From Charina bottae (taxonomy: Eukaryota > Chordata > Lepidosauria > Squamata > Charinaidae), in contig JALMGJ010000004.1 in NCBI GenBank assembly GCA_023362775.1, positions 38,755,298-38,819,297 of the forward strand: a stretch of 64,000 nucleotides of DNA, given 5' to 3'. A program made the position numbers and the translations under genes. Shown in pieces: positions 12,936 through 25,343 of this stretch (within the stretch, counting starts at the first letter, position 1; every line of letters starts with the position of its first letter). Below the pieces are notes generated by a model. It searched no databases and had not been told where the DNA came from. It worked only from the letters and a program-made list of their open reading frames with translations.

Positions 12936-13690
12936 AGGATGTCACAGAGAAAAAAGTGAAGACTGGTTCTCTCTCATTCCAAAGCTCAGGACACAAAATA
13001 ATTAATTTAATTTACAGGAAAGCAAATTCTAATTGAATGTTTGCTTTTCTCTTGAAAAGGAGGCAGTTCTTTCACTTGTCTCCTTACCTTACAGATGAGA
13101 ATTTTTTAGGAAAAGTTGCAGAAATAATTTCAGGTTCTCTCCATATTAAAGGAGCATGGCTGAAGAAATATTATCCAAATGTTTTATAATTTTCCAAGCC
13201 AACAAACAAAACCCCAGATGGAAAATAAGAGCATACCCTAATTGATAACATATTAAATGAAACAGGTGAAGGAACCAACTGAAATGCAAAGGAGAACAAA
13301 TAGAGACTAATGAAGTGACCAATCATGGGACTAGGAGATTTCTATCACCATTTTTGGTGGCAAAGCCTTTATGGTTGAAATGGCAGAAGCCTGATACTAG
13401 TTTCCAAGTATTATCTCCTCCATAAGGGCAGTGCCAGAATGGAAAACTGAAAGTTGCTGCAGAGTGGTGTCTGCAGCCTCTGAGCCAGGTTTTAAAGATA
13501 ATTGCCCTGCAATTGCTTAGAAATTTGGGATGGAAATGTTTTATCTACTTGCAAGTGCTATATGGTAAGCTTTTAAAACAGCTCCTGGCCATCAGGACCT
13601 TGCTTCAGAATGCTCTGAGGAAAAAGTAAAGAGCACCATACTTCATGTTCTTCACTTTCTTTAGAGCTCTCTGTCACATCAGAACATCTA

Positions 13691-14443
13691 CAGGTAGTCT
13701 TCGACTTACAGTGGCAATTGGGACCAGAATTTCCGTTGCTAAGCAATGCAGTTGTAAAGCATGACTGCATCGCTTAGTGAGGGTCCCTGCAGACCTGGTT
13801 GCCATTGTTAACTGAATCCTATGGTCGTAAGGCGAGGCAACTTCCTGCCGGCTTCCCACAACCAAAGCCAATAGGGAAGCTGGCAGGAAGTTGTAAGTCC
13901 CAGGCCCGCAGGCAGGTAAGTAGCTGCTGCCAGGTGAGGGAGGGAGGGGTGTGCGAGGGTGGGTCAGGGAGGGTGTACAAGAGGCATGGCGAGGGTGCAT
14001 GGGTGTGTGCAAGAGGTGCCACGTGGGTCGAGGAGGGTGCACGAGAGGCGCCACATGGGTCAAGGGGGCAGGGTGCGAGAGGTGCTGCCTGGGTCAGGGA
14101 GGGTGTGCGAGTGGCCGGCGTGGCATGAATGCAGAGGGGCTGGGAGAGGGTGCGCAGGTGGGGGAGACTTACCCCAGCGACTTGCGACCTTCCCTGCCGG
14201 CTTCCCCATTGACTTTCTGGGGAAGCTGGCAGGGAAGGTTGCAAATGGCGATCACGTGATTGCGGGGCACATGGCAACTGGCCGTAAGTGCAAACAGGTT
14301 GCCAAGCACCCAGACTGCGGTCAGGTGACTGCGGGGGTGCTGGGATAGCCGGAACTCTGGACCGGTTATAACCACAATTCGTTCAGTGCCAGCGTAGCTT
14401 GGAATGGTCGCTGACCGAATGGTCGTAGGTCGAGGACTACCTG
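13691..14443. mobile_element. Tc1/mariner-type MITE with internal minisatellite
   Basis: 753 bp bounded by TA dinucleotides (13689-13690 and 14444-14445), with terminal inverted repeats CAGGTAGTC(T/C)TCGACTTAC-like and complementary GTAGGTCGAGGACTACCTG. Subterminal sequences are also partly inverted. The centre, about 13930-14150, is a GC-rich imperfect tandem array (units around GGGTCAGGGAGGGTGTGCGAG and GAGGTGCCACGTGGG). Overlapping ORFs of 100-150 codons on both strands come from this array and are not genes. A second, shorter copy is at 31846-32122. Confidence 0.82.
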
Positions 14444-15066
14444 TATGGATTTTTCGCTGTCTTCCTTCCTGTTCCCTGGATAATCCTTCAATTCTTCTTT
14501 CAACTCCCTTCACATATTCTTAGCCTTTACCTTGTAATTCTTTGCTTAAACTTCTTATTTTAAACAGAGCAACCTGAACTATGGTGGAGTCCATATCACT
14601 TTTTATTTATAAAGCAGATTGGCTGCAAGCCACCACAGAAGTAATTAGCAGATCTGCTGTGTGCCTAAATCTCAACTGTTATACTAGTATCTGAATTTAA
14701 GTTTTAAATCTTCAGTTATTATAATACAAATTTCATAAATACTTTTTTTTGCAATGCTTGTAGTTGAAAAATACTATGCATTTTAAATAGAATTGTAACT
14801 GCTGAAGCCTGGCCTAATGGCTAGAAATGTGTGGTATATCAATCAACCAAGTAAATAAATTATAAAAGGTAGGAGTTAAAATTTCATCTATCATACCCTT
14901 AAATGTTTTAATAGCCAGATCTATTTAATATTGATGGAAGCAAACCAAAACTTAATTGGAGAATAAACTATTAATTCCTTCGTTTGGTAATCAGTTTTTT
15001 TCAAAAGAATACTGCAATTTAAATATGCACATTATATTTTCAGGGGGAAAAAAGTAAACCACTTAC

Positions 15067-15146
15067 ATGCATTAAAGAATAGTATGACTGCTTGCCGGTA
15101 TAAAAAAGGAAATTAAATGGACGACCATCTGCATCCCATTGGGCAA
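15067..15146 (-). CDS. MRPS9: MRPS9 coding exon 5
   Basis: This exon has 80 bp: two bases completing a Val codon, then 26 codons containing [20 protein letters not shown] and YYSLMH. The acceptor is TTTCTTTAG and the donor is GTAAGT (complement of 15061-15066). The [13 protein letters not shown] segment is a signature of vertebrate MRPS9. It ends in phase 0. Confidence 0.96.
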
Positions 15147-15560
15147 CTAAAGAAATATAAACAAAGACAGTAGTAAATATACAACTGTAAGCGGCTATAC
15201 AATCCCCCACCTCCTTAAATAGAATTACACCTGGACCAGAACACTGTTTAGTGTTCTTTTTATTTGAAAGACATAACATGTAACCATTTGCATAATCTTC
15301 TCAATTGATTTTTTTATCTAAACAATCATACAATATATGTGAATGGCCTTAGGATTGTTTTCCTTAGAGTATAGTCTTATCCCCAATAAAACATAACTAG
15401 AGAATTTCCAAAGCAGTTAATTATGTGGTTTGTCAAAAAAGAACAAGAAAAACAAAAATAAAGAATTTAAGTTGACAGACCAGACACTGGGACATAGATT
15501 AGTGCTTTGGATCCCACCTTATGTACAACGTATGGTACTATATTGCAAATCTCCACTTAC
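15147..15560 (-). other. MRPS9 intron 4
   Basis: 414 bp, AT-rich, with no recognised element. Confidence 0.85.
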
Positions 15561-15591
15561 CACTTCTCTTTGGAAACACTTCACCAGGGTG
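15561..15591 (-). CDS. MRPS9: MRPS9 coding exon 4 (31-bp micro-exon)
   Basis: This is a 31-bp exon encoding HPGEVFPKRS plus the first base of a Val codon. The acceptor is TTTAAACAG and the donor is GTAAGTGG. It fills the gap between exon 3 (...ARPLMK) and exon 5 (AQWDADG...), where human MRPS9 reads HPEQIFPRQRAI. The trailing G joins the leading TT of exon 5, keeping the frame. It lies only 97 bp from exon 3. It is easily missed by automatic annotation; without it the frame would break. Confidence 0.9.
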
Positions 15592-15688
15592 CTGTTTAAA
15601 ACAGTGAAATAAATGGTTTAATAATATAATTATTACTGTACTGAAATAATTCTGTTTTGATTTCTGTAGCACTGAATAATGTTCTTAC

Positions 15689-15751
15689 CTTCATGAGAGG
15701 CCTGGCCTTTTTTTCAAATAGACCAGAAGGAAATAAATAGGCAATTGCTTT
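15689..15751 (-). CDS. MRPS9: MRPS9 coding exon 3
   Basis: This exon has 21 codons, phase 0 to 0: KAIAYLFPSGLFEKKARPLM plus K. The acceptor is TTTACAG and the donor is GTAAGAAC (complement of 15681-15688). Vertebrate MRPS9 has the same peptide directly after the FTQEDID segment of exon 2, with minor substitutions. It is too short to stand out as an ORF and was found by homology to the expected continuation. Confidence 0.96.
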
Positions 15752-16829
15752 CTGTAAACAAAGAGAAATCAGACTTGCTTAAAACATAATCATCATAACC
15801 TCATATTAGAGTATCAGCCTCTGATCTCAGATAATTATTATTGCAATTAATAACTGAAAGTCTAGGTCCACCAAGTGATGGTAGATGCAAAAAATAAAAT
15901 AAAATAAAAATAAAGGGTGAGGGATACTGACACAACTTTGGAATGAAGGACCGAGACCTCTACAGCAGGTATCCAGTACAATAATCTGTATTCACTTCAT
16001 TCACATTCCAAAATCCAAACTTAAGAGTGGGAAAAAGTCAACATTCAAGATTAAGAAATCTACTACTAGTCATTCAGATATCTACCATTGGATCAGAACT
16101 TCAGAACTCTGTTTTCAATTTCTTACATAATTTGGTTGTTAGTTTTACCTAGTAATACTAAATATCAAAATTAATTAATGTGCTGTTCTTCTAGTAAGAG
16201 TACATGTATAGTGGAGTTTCCAGGTTGCTCTGGAATGACAGAGAAGCAAGAAGACTCCCTCCTGAATACCCAGGGGAATTTACAGGCTAGCTTATTCTGT
16301 TTTGATTGTGCTTTCAGGGAAAATAAACACTGTCATCACTACTGATAAGGGCAACAGCTTTCTGTGAAGTTGCAGGACATTTTCATACAATTTTTATGCA
16401 GCTAAAATAACGGGGGCTATATAAACTTTGCTGATCTTTGCTGTCATCACTCTCTAGGAAGGCATAAATTATAGCTCCACCTTTTTCCCCTGCTAAAATA
16501 GTGGCATTATTGATAAAGCTTGATTTCAAAAACTGAGTTAATGTTAATGCAAGATAAGCAGGAAGCTGAATCCATCCAAGATAATTTCAAGCATTTTTGA
16601 CTGATAGCCTCCATTTGTCTTTAAAACAGAAGCACTTTACACGTATTAATGGAATTCTTTGGATTCTGATCATTTTTCACTATTACAACTAATTCTGTGT
16701 GAGAATTCAGGCAATGTACTATAAATTAAGAGACTAGAATGCCTTCAAATGCAGGTTCTCTGAACCACAGAAGCACTTGGAGAATCTGAGTAATGAGTAG
16801 AGAACTGGATTGCTACAAGCTTGGAACTA

Positions 16830-17167
16830 AAAAGGTAAAGGTTCCCCCCGCACATTTGTGCAGTCGTGTCCGACTCTAGGGGCCGGTGCTCATCTCCGTT
16901 TGTTAGCCGAAGAGCCAGTGTTGTCCGAAGACGCTTCCATGGTCATGTGGCCGCATGACGCGCGTGGGACGCTGTTACCTATCCACCGAAGTGGTACCTA
17001 TTCCTATTCATCTACTTGCATTTGCATGCTTTCAAATTGCTATGTTGGCAAGAGCTGGAGCTAGTGCGGGAGCTCACTCGGCACGCAGGCTAGGGATTTG
17101 AACCTCCGAACTTGTGATCTTCCGATCAACAAGCCTGGCGTCTTACCCGCTGAGCCACCACGCCCCT
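16830..17167 (-). mobile_element. tRNA-derived SINE, family A, copy 2 (inverted)
   Basis: The complement has the same A box (TGGCTCAGCGG), a slightly changed B box (GGTTCAAATCC), body and AACCTTTACCTTTT end as the copy at 9130-9464. The perfect 13-bp duplication AAGCTTGGAACTA flanks it at 16817-16829 and 17168-17180. Confidence 0.93.
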
Positions 17168-19144
17168 AAGCTTGGAACTAGTGGAGTGCAAAAGTTTGGA
17201 ATTCAAGCAGTCATGAATTTGAAAGCCTGGTTCTGAGTTTAAAACAGCCATTTCACACTTGAAATAGGCCATTTTGACCATTTATCCAGAGTTTCGAGCT
17301 CTCGGAGCTGTTCCAAACTCCAAACACTTAAAAATGACAGAAGCAGTCTGTCTTGGTGTTTCAAATTCTAAGCCTTTATTACACTCCTACATGGAGCTTG
17401 TTTGTTCCTTTGTAGGCAGAGAAAATTTAACCCTTCTGCCATCACCTGGAGGGATTCTAAAGAAGTCACTTGGCAAAATGAAGGATTGCTTTAGTTAGGG
17501 AGAAAAAGGCTTTAAAAGAGGAATATAAAAAGTGCTCTGTCTCAGTGGGCAGTGGAATTGTGACTTTAAAGAAGTTGAAAAGTCTTAGTTTTTCCTAAAA
17601 CAAAAAATAGTTCACTCCCCTGGAGTTATAAGAAGGCTGATTTCATTTTCCTTCAACTTTGTTACATTTTATAAAATCTGTTGTTTTGGAAATTCTTATT
17701 AGAGGATTCTGATGAGTAAGCTTGTTACCCAGTAAAGAGAGAAGGAAGTATCTGACAAAAGTTATTATGTCAACAGAGATAGGTATCAGCAATGGTGCTA
17801 AGTAATGGAAGCAAGTAAGGAAACAGTCCTGAGGGACAAGTTATATTCAAGGGGGGGGGGAACTAATCCTTTGGTCAGCACAAATTCTACAAACCAGTTT
17901 ACTCCACAAATGTTTGCAATATTTTGAAAAGTAACAGAGAGCTGTATCATTCTACGTGCAACAAATTAAAGGATGCTCAAAGCCGATCAATTTCCATGAG
18001 ACTGTATTTTATATCAAATGTTCCGAAGACAAGGCTCAACAGTGCACAAATGTCGCTCCCAAGGATATAATAAATGAAGACCTAGGATGGCTACGTGCTC
18101 CTTGTGAGCAGAGTACATAGAATGCTGTGAGGTGGGCTGTGTACTTTTAGGATTCTGTATCAAGGAGGCAGCAAGCATGATATGCTTGAATATCCATTTG
18201 TTACACTTGTTAATTATTTTCAAATGTTTTTATTGCATTGCTGTGATACCACATAGTGTAGTCATATACAATCATGTATAATTCATTATGAAGATGAACG
18301 CTGAACTATTGTGTCAAGAAATAGTAATGCAAAAAAAAATTGTCCGTAGTGATAAGAAATAGACCCAGGCAAGCAGTTAATATTTTCTTTTCTGAAGAAT
18401 TGTGTTACATTATAATTACATTAACTCAAGGCTATTTCTTATCAATAGTATTTTCTGTGGACACAGATTGGTTTGTCAGCACTGTCAACCTACTTAATAT
18501 GTGTAGAGTGTATAAAGATCTCACCTATTACTTTATTAATATCTTATTGGCATTCCAAACAGAGATTCTGAGAACTCAGCAGCAAACAAAAAGGATTAGC
18601 TTGATTTTATAAAGGGTATTTTGATTCTCTTAGTGGCTTGATGAATTCCCATTTGTTAGTCAATGGGGATATTGTACATACACAAAATAGGTGAACATCC
18701 ATTTGTGAACAAATGGGGATTAATTATAATGAGAATAGAAAAACCCATAGTGAGCCAACGGATATTAAACACCATATAAAGCAACATGTCAAAAGAATAT
18801 ATTATGGAATACTGGGACCAACTGTGTATACATAAGCAGTCTCTCCTATACTTGCTTCTGTTTAATGATTCAAATAATCTCTGCTATGAAAGCAAAAAAT
18901 CCTGACTGCAACATATCTATAATTAAAGCAGAATAGCCCGCTGTCTGCATATATGCTAAAGACACAGAAAACAAGGCTAAGGCAATGATCAGTATAGCAT
19001 TAAGATTTTTGCAGGCCATGTCACTTTTTACTATTATGTCCATGTCAATGAATGTTAAAGGATCAGCTTGGTCCTTATAGTCAAATTATAGTCAAATGAT
19101 TAAAATGGATCTCCACTAAGCAAATATGGGCTAAGAGCTTCCAA

Positions 19145-19245
19145 AATTTTATTTATCATTTATTTATTTATTTATTTATCTATCATACTTATATCACTGC
19201 CCATCTCCCCCCACAGAGGGGACTCTGGGCGGTTTAGAAAATTTT
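19145..19245 (-). mobile_element. L2-type LINE 3' tail
   Basis: (TTTA)n followed by CTTATATCACTGCCCATCTC and GGGGACTCTGGGCGG, the shared L2 3' end, in minus orientation. Heavily 5'-truncated. Confidence 0.8.
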
Positions 19246-20689
19246 CCTATTAGACTCACAATAGGAAAATTTGGTTGGCAAATTTGAATTATACTTTTGA
19301 GATATTGCATAACAAATGCAAAAGGCTCTTTTTCATTTAATATAACAGCACCTGAGATTGCTGTATAGATGGATCTACTTGGAGAAAAATGTCTGACTCT
19401 TCCACAGTCAATTGACCATAAGTGAAATTACAGTACAATGGCAGCATAAGAAATCTTGTTATAGCCCATGACGTTACCATTGTGCTACTATTATAAGAAC
19501 TATAAATTTTTAAATGGGAATTCTTGCTATTTCTTGCATACATGTTTAATTAAAATCTGTTATTATTTTCTTTACTTGCCATGGAGCCCAAATCATAGGT
19601 TCCTAAGTAACTCCAGTGTTGTCCATTCCCACACTACCTCAGCAAGCTTATTACATTAGCTGCCTTCAAACCCATATGCTGAAGAAACTTGTATTTTTTA
19701 TGAAAAATCAGTAACAGTCTTAATCCAAACAAAGTGGCTCTTTCATCTCAAGTCCAAAATAAGAACTAGAAATGGATGCCTAGTTGGATTAGAACTACTG
19801 GGAGAAAAGAAGGAAGGAGAGGATAAAGTATGATCTCATATATTCAAAACCAACACTGTACAGCAGTAATGAAATATTCATTCTGGCCCATCTACTAAGA
19901 GGAACATACACTCAGGCCTTCTCAGTGTTTTTAAAGTAAATTCTGTTGTAATTTGAGAGTTCAAAAGGACTTCACAGAAAATTAGGATAAGCAGGAATTG
20001 TAGATAATAGCTTCATATGAGAAGAAAGATACTTTATTTCAAAATAACTATAGATAATTCCTACTCAAACACAAACTATTCTCTATTATCAGATGATATA
20101 GCTTAGATAAGCTTTCTAATTTTTATTTTATCAACCATAGTATGCTTATGTAGAACTGTGCCTACCAAAAACAAAATTACTTTACTATTCAGATTTTACT
20201 AGAACATTTAAGAATTTGAAATACTATGCTTTTTTGTCCCAGGAATTCCAAGGATTATTAAATACATTGTTTTACTTACTATCATAAACTGTCTTGTGAA
20301 GATAAATATTTTTAAAAGATAACACTGAAAAGTGTTTTTTTTAAAAAATACATACCAACAACATTTCATAATCTTCTGAAATCTAGGTATGAAAATTAGG
20401 CCACATGGTATCTCCAACTCTCTCAAAATTAATCACAGCAATAAAAATACTGGTTTATCACTAGTAACACAATGGTATATACTCTTTTAGGACAAGAAAA
20501 GACACCTTTAACATAAATGACAATTCCTGATTTTTATTCCTTTTGATAAAAGTTCTCTTGCCATTAAAAAAAAATAGAGAAGAATCATACTTTCACTGCT
20601 ACTTGAAAAAAGCATTTGGGAATGAAGTGGTTTCTTAAAACATTTCTTTTACACTGGAACACTAGACAAATGGCCTATCCTTCTATATC

Positions 20690-20905
20690 AGTCAATACCT
20701 TTGGTCTTCCCCTACCACTAACGTCCTTCACAATCACATAGTAATTCAGCATCCAAATAGGTGGCAGCACATAGCCAAACATGGTCGGTCTTGAAAAGCT
20801 AAGCAAGTTTAGACTTAGTATTTTGATGACTAAGAAATCCCATCGGCTACAAGATAGATCAAGAAATCCACCAAGAAATCCCACGGCTACAAGATAGATT
20901 ACCAA
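20690..20905. repeat. 5S rRNA-like fragment with local duplication
   Basis: GGTCTTGAAAAGCTAAGCAA...TTTAGACTTAGTATTTTGATG (about 20785-20830) resembles the internal control region of 5S rRNA (GGAAGCTAAGCAGGGTC...GGTTAGTACTTGGATG). This suggests a decayed 5S-derived SINE or pseudogene. Next to it AAGAAATCCCA(T)CGGCTACAAG followed by ATAGAT occurs twice (about 20832-20856 and 20873-20897). No intact 5S gene is present. Confidence 0.45.
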
Positions 20906-22448
20906 GTTGAAAAAAACATCCTGAAAGAAGGCCATAAACCACTTCTGTATTGTTGCCAAGAAAGCTACATGGATATGATATAATCAGAAGTCAAGCTCAA
21001 CTGTTGGAGGAGGAGTTAGTAATTCAAAAGAGTAAGAACTCTCACTTTTATCAAGTTGTATGCAGTTCAACAATATTTAATCAAGCATTATTTCCATTAG
21101 AATTTAGGATTGTTTCAGCCTACTTTTTATTTGCTTAATGTTAAAGGATTTGACTGTTCAAAAATAAGGCAGATTCTTTATTCCTTATGTTAGAAGTTAA
21201 ATCACAAAATAAAAAAATTATGTTCTCAACTCAGGGAAAAGCACTAGGTCAGGACTGCAATCTCTATTAATTAGGTATCCCAGCTGGGCAGCGGGTATGC
21301 AGCTGTTAACTTGATCAATGACTTACCTAAATGTCATCTCTACTGATTCGCTTATAAATTACCAGCAAGTGAGACTAATGTACAGGTGCTAATTTATTTA
21401 AACTGTTCTCTACATTTCTACATAGCTTTATAAACTGCATCTGGCACCTAATGTTAGCTGTCAGTTGTACTTAGACATGCCTGTCCTAACGACTCTGTTC
21501 ATTAGAAATGAGCACAAATTATGAAATATTGTGAAAAATGATACATCAAATGGAATGGGCAAAGCGAATCAATTAGAGAAACTTCATACTGCACATTCAC
21601 ACATAGGAGAATAAAACATCCTGATTTCAGAGCACGGTCTATAATACCAATTAAAAAGCAATTGGTAGGCTTCTGTACAGTTATATATCAATTTACTGGG
21701 CTTTTCCCCCATAAGACACATGGTGTAATTTACAGCTTAGCTTTTTTATTTCTAAAAAGTAAAGCTACTAGTAAAGTACTATACTGAGCAAAAACAACCT
21801 GTGAAAGCAATGACAATGCTGTCAACATATTTCTTTGTAGGACTTGTTTCAAGACATGTATCCAAAATGCTAGTAAGAAAAGAACCATAGGATGCCTACT
21901 TTGGAAGTGCACTGCATGCACTGATTAACAGAAGACAAGAGGAGATGCATAAGCACTAATCAGAAGGAATTATTACCATTCCAAGCGTAAACCCTGATAA
22001 TTCTGCTCAGTGTTAAAAGGCTTTTATATTTTGTAACAGAAATTTAATTATGTATAGCAGGCACTGTTACACAATCTACGTATTTACAACACCTGATATT
22101 ATGAGAGCAAATTGAACATGCATTATATGCACTATGCTTTGCTAAGTAATAGTGGTATGCGAAAAACAGAAAATGTGCTTTGTTGCAAATTTGAAACACA
22201 CACTGCTTTGGAAGTTTTTGCAAACAATTCCAGGAGGGCTGTGATTTGGCATAACCTAACGTTTGGGTTGCTTCAGGTTTTGGTCAAACCAAAATCCAGG
22301 GAGATCATCCAGAGCAGTGCAACTCTTCTAGATGTCAGACTGACCATTAATTTTCCCAGAGTCTTCATTTCCCTACATCCCACTGGCTACCAATGCCACC
22401 ACTGATGTGCTTAGCTTTTGCCCACTGTCCCCGCAAAACACTTCTGCC

Positions 22449-22497
22449 TGAAACATGCATGTTTTGATCTGTCTCCATACAAAACATACATGTTTCA
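22449..22497. repeat. Short inverted repeat (hairpin-forming)
   Basis: The arms TGAAACATGCATGTTTTG and CAAAACATACATGTTTCA match at 17 of 18 positions as an inverted pair, with a 13-base loop. No associated element was recognised. Confidence 0.6.
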
Positions 22498-25160
22498 GTC
22501 TGGACATGGACTAGAAGCAGCTGCTATTAAGCACAACCTTACTAATATCTTACTCTTTGTTGACAGCATTTTAAAAGAAAAAAATAAACTGGTTCATCTA
22601 CAAGAGGAGGAAATAACATTTTCAGAATATACCCAATTTTCTTGAGGAAGCAATACCGCTACCCTAGAAAAGTTGTGATAAATTATGCTATGCCTTAACT
22701 ACTAGATTTTACTCCTCCAGTTTCCCTACTTTTTGAAACCATTGGGTTTGGTCTAGATTTGAAATGCTTCTTGCTGCTCAAGATGGCTCTGTTGTCTTTC
22801 AAAAATTGTTAAGTTTTCCTTCATTTTTGCTGAGCCCCAAGAAAAACATGATGCAGATTGTTTGGGAGTACTGCTAATTCAATATATATAAAAAAGCAGT
22901 TGTATGGGAAGGCACTGCTTGCAAAGAAAATGTCGGTAACCAAACATGCTCCATTTTTCCCATACTTTCCCTTCTACTAGATGCTTCTTCATTGACCATA
23001 TTGAAGACTACAACTAATCAATATGGGGGAAAAAGCTGGGAGGCAGGTATATATTTTCATTATCCTTATAAATAACCATTAACTAGTAGTTTTGTTTTTA
23101 AAATTCCCCACTCCTTACCAGGTCCCTAACTTCTATGCCAAATCAGTATTCTTAGCTCGATAGGTTAAGAAACATGCTCAATGTGCCACAGGTTTCCTTT
23201 CAGCATCTTTATTCAAGTGCTATATAAAAAGCAAAAATATTAAGGAGATGGACTCAGGTGAGATAGAAGCAGAAGAGTTTCTGCAAGAAAAACAGAAGAA
23301 CTGGAGGATGGATACTTAAATTCCAATGAACATGGAATAAACAGGTGAGCCAGATTAAGTATTTTAATTTTCAGTTTCTCAACTTTTTTATTTTATGCTT
23401 GGTAAAATAATATTTCAGTCCTGCTTTGATTTTACTAATCCCAGCAGTCAATTCATTGCTTGCAATCACTAGATAATGCTAACAAAACTCCTAAGAATTT
23501 TCTACACACACTGCATGAAGCTTGATTTTTACCTTTCCCCTCTTCCTCACAAGCCTTGGAATAAGTCAGAATAACTGTTCATGCCTATTGCAAGTCAAGG
23601 CTTGCTTTATCCCACTTTTGAGTGATCACATCTTCCGGCTTAATATTCCTTTCTCCAGAATTGTGAAGCTGAAAGCGTAAACTTTGGAACTATATTTTAA
23701 CTGTGAAAAAGTTAGCTTTTCAAAAAAATAAATAATAAAAAATTAATCATTAATATACGATGTATTTCTCACTGCTGTGGTACATGTTGCTGAGATTCAG
23801 GAGGAAATTATAGCTCCTGAAACATTCTAAACGTACCCAACAAATAAATGATTTTTACCCCTAGTAAATGAAATGACATGTGTATATTCAAGCCTAAATA
23901 ACTGGCTACTCACTGTAAGAGTTTAAATGCTGGCATGGCCTTGTAAGCACGTGCCTCAGTACAGTCACCCTGAGAACAATGAGATCCTACATAAATATGG
24001 CTTCATGCTGAGAAACTTAGCAGCAAGGTCAAAACTTGAACCAGACTAATAAGCAAACTGTAAAATGATCCTGAGTAGAAAATCTCTTCTTTTGTTCAAG
24101 TCCCATAAGAGATTTCAGTTCCAGAGTACGGAATCGCATACCCCCCAGCAAACAACATGTATGAATCTTTCAGTAGAGTCATAAAAAAAGAGAAAGAAAA
24201 TACATCAAGAGAATTAAAAGACATAGTTTTAAAAAATGAAAGAGAAATATAAGAATTGCCTTGCTAAAAAAAAGAATGTCAGTATAGTATTCTGTTTTGA
24301 ATAGTAATCAGATGTTTTCCAATGCTAAGAGGCAGGGTACAATGGTAGTATTTCTCCCTTATTTGTCCCACTGTTCCGTATTTAGAAGTTCATGTATGCG
24401 GAAGCTATATTATTATCAAACCAATCAACCGGTGGCATATTGTGATACCTAACTATAAAAATAACCAAAAAAGGAATGAGGAAGAATTAGGTCAGAAGAA
24501 AGGTATGTTAGATCTGGTATTTTATTTAAAAAATCCATGAAATGTTATAAAACAGATAATCTAGCACAAGTAATACTAAAAATAAATTTACAGGCTTATG
24601 GCTGACTACCCAATACTTACTGAAATAAGATATTAAAGTGGAACTAAAGTTCAGCCCCAGATGTTTGCTTAGAAATAAATTCCCATGGATCACCCTCTAA
24701 AACAAGTGTGCAGTAGCTGCTGCCCAAAACATTGGCCCTAGGAAAAGGTCACTTGAGTTGCTGGCTGTTATAGTATCATACATGAAACCCCAGCATAAAT
24801 ATACCCAGCAGGTCAAATTACAGATAAATGCTTCCAAATGCTATATAAACCCCAATAGTGGTTCTTAACGAACTCAGATCAAGGGGATTATCCATTAGTA
24901 GTTTTAAAAAGAACCTGCTGTGCTTTAGCAAGGTAGAATATAGAGTTCTACACTGTGAAGCCTGACCTTGCACAGTAGTAGGGGTAGAATCTCTATTCAA
25001 AGCCATCGCTGTAATGTTTTCTATGTACAGTAGTATTCTCTTGTATGCTGACAGTTCGATTAAAATTCACAGAGAGCTGAGGAACTCACGCTGAAGCAAA
25101 GAGCTTTCAATTCTGAAGCTCTGCAGTAAATTACTTCTCCAACTGCGCAACCATACTTAC

Positions 25161-25343
25161 ATCAATATCCTCTTGGGTAAAACTTTCTGGATCTTCTCCC
25201 ATCATGTTAGCTAAATGTCTCTTTCCTACGTTGAACTCTTCAATCTGTTTTTTAAAAAAAGATTCTGTGTATTGTTCAGGTCCTGAAGGAACATTACTTT
25301 TCTTCTGCGATGCTGAAGTGGTAACACAGATTAGCCTTACCAT
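25161..25343 (-). CDS. MRPS9: MRPS9 coding exon 2
   Basis: This exon has 61 codons, with phase 0 at both ends. The acceptor is TTTTCCTCCTCAG just right of 25343, and the donor GTAAGT is the complement of 25155-25160. It contains [20 protein letters not shown] and [12 protein letters not shown], which match the strongly conserved N-terminal extension of vertebrate MRPS9 almost residue for residue. The first 25 or so residues diverge more, as in other species. It is the strongest single piece of evidence for the gene. Confidence 0.97.

Larger units (their letters stand above)
5814..15066 (-). other. MRPS9 intron 5
   Basis: A 9.3-kb intron carrying an RTE remnant (6965-7490), two hAT MITEs (8138-8427 and 11887-12087), a SINE (9130-9464), an L2 3' end (12585-12935) and a mariner-type MITE (13691-14443). 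The stretch 9960-10560 looks unique, with mixed base composition. The rest is AT-rich and unassigned. Confidence 0.8.
15752..25160 (-). other. MRPS9 intron 2
   Basis: 9.4 kb. It contains the inverted family-A SINE (16830-17167), an L2 tail (19145-19245), a 5S-like piece with a short duplication (20690-20905) and an 18-bp inverted repeat (22449-22497). The stretch 21240-21720 looks unique and homeodomain-site rich. The remainder is AT-rich with no repeat I recognise. Confidence 0.8.

Noticed and set aside
13674..14348. Several overlapping ORFs of 100-152 codons on both strands
   Set aside because: They lie in the GC-rich tandem array of a mariner-type MITE; open frames on both strands are expected from the composition, and no protein motif is present.
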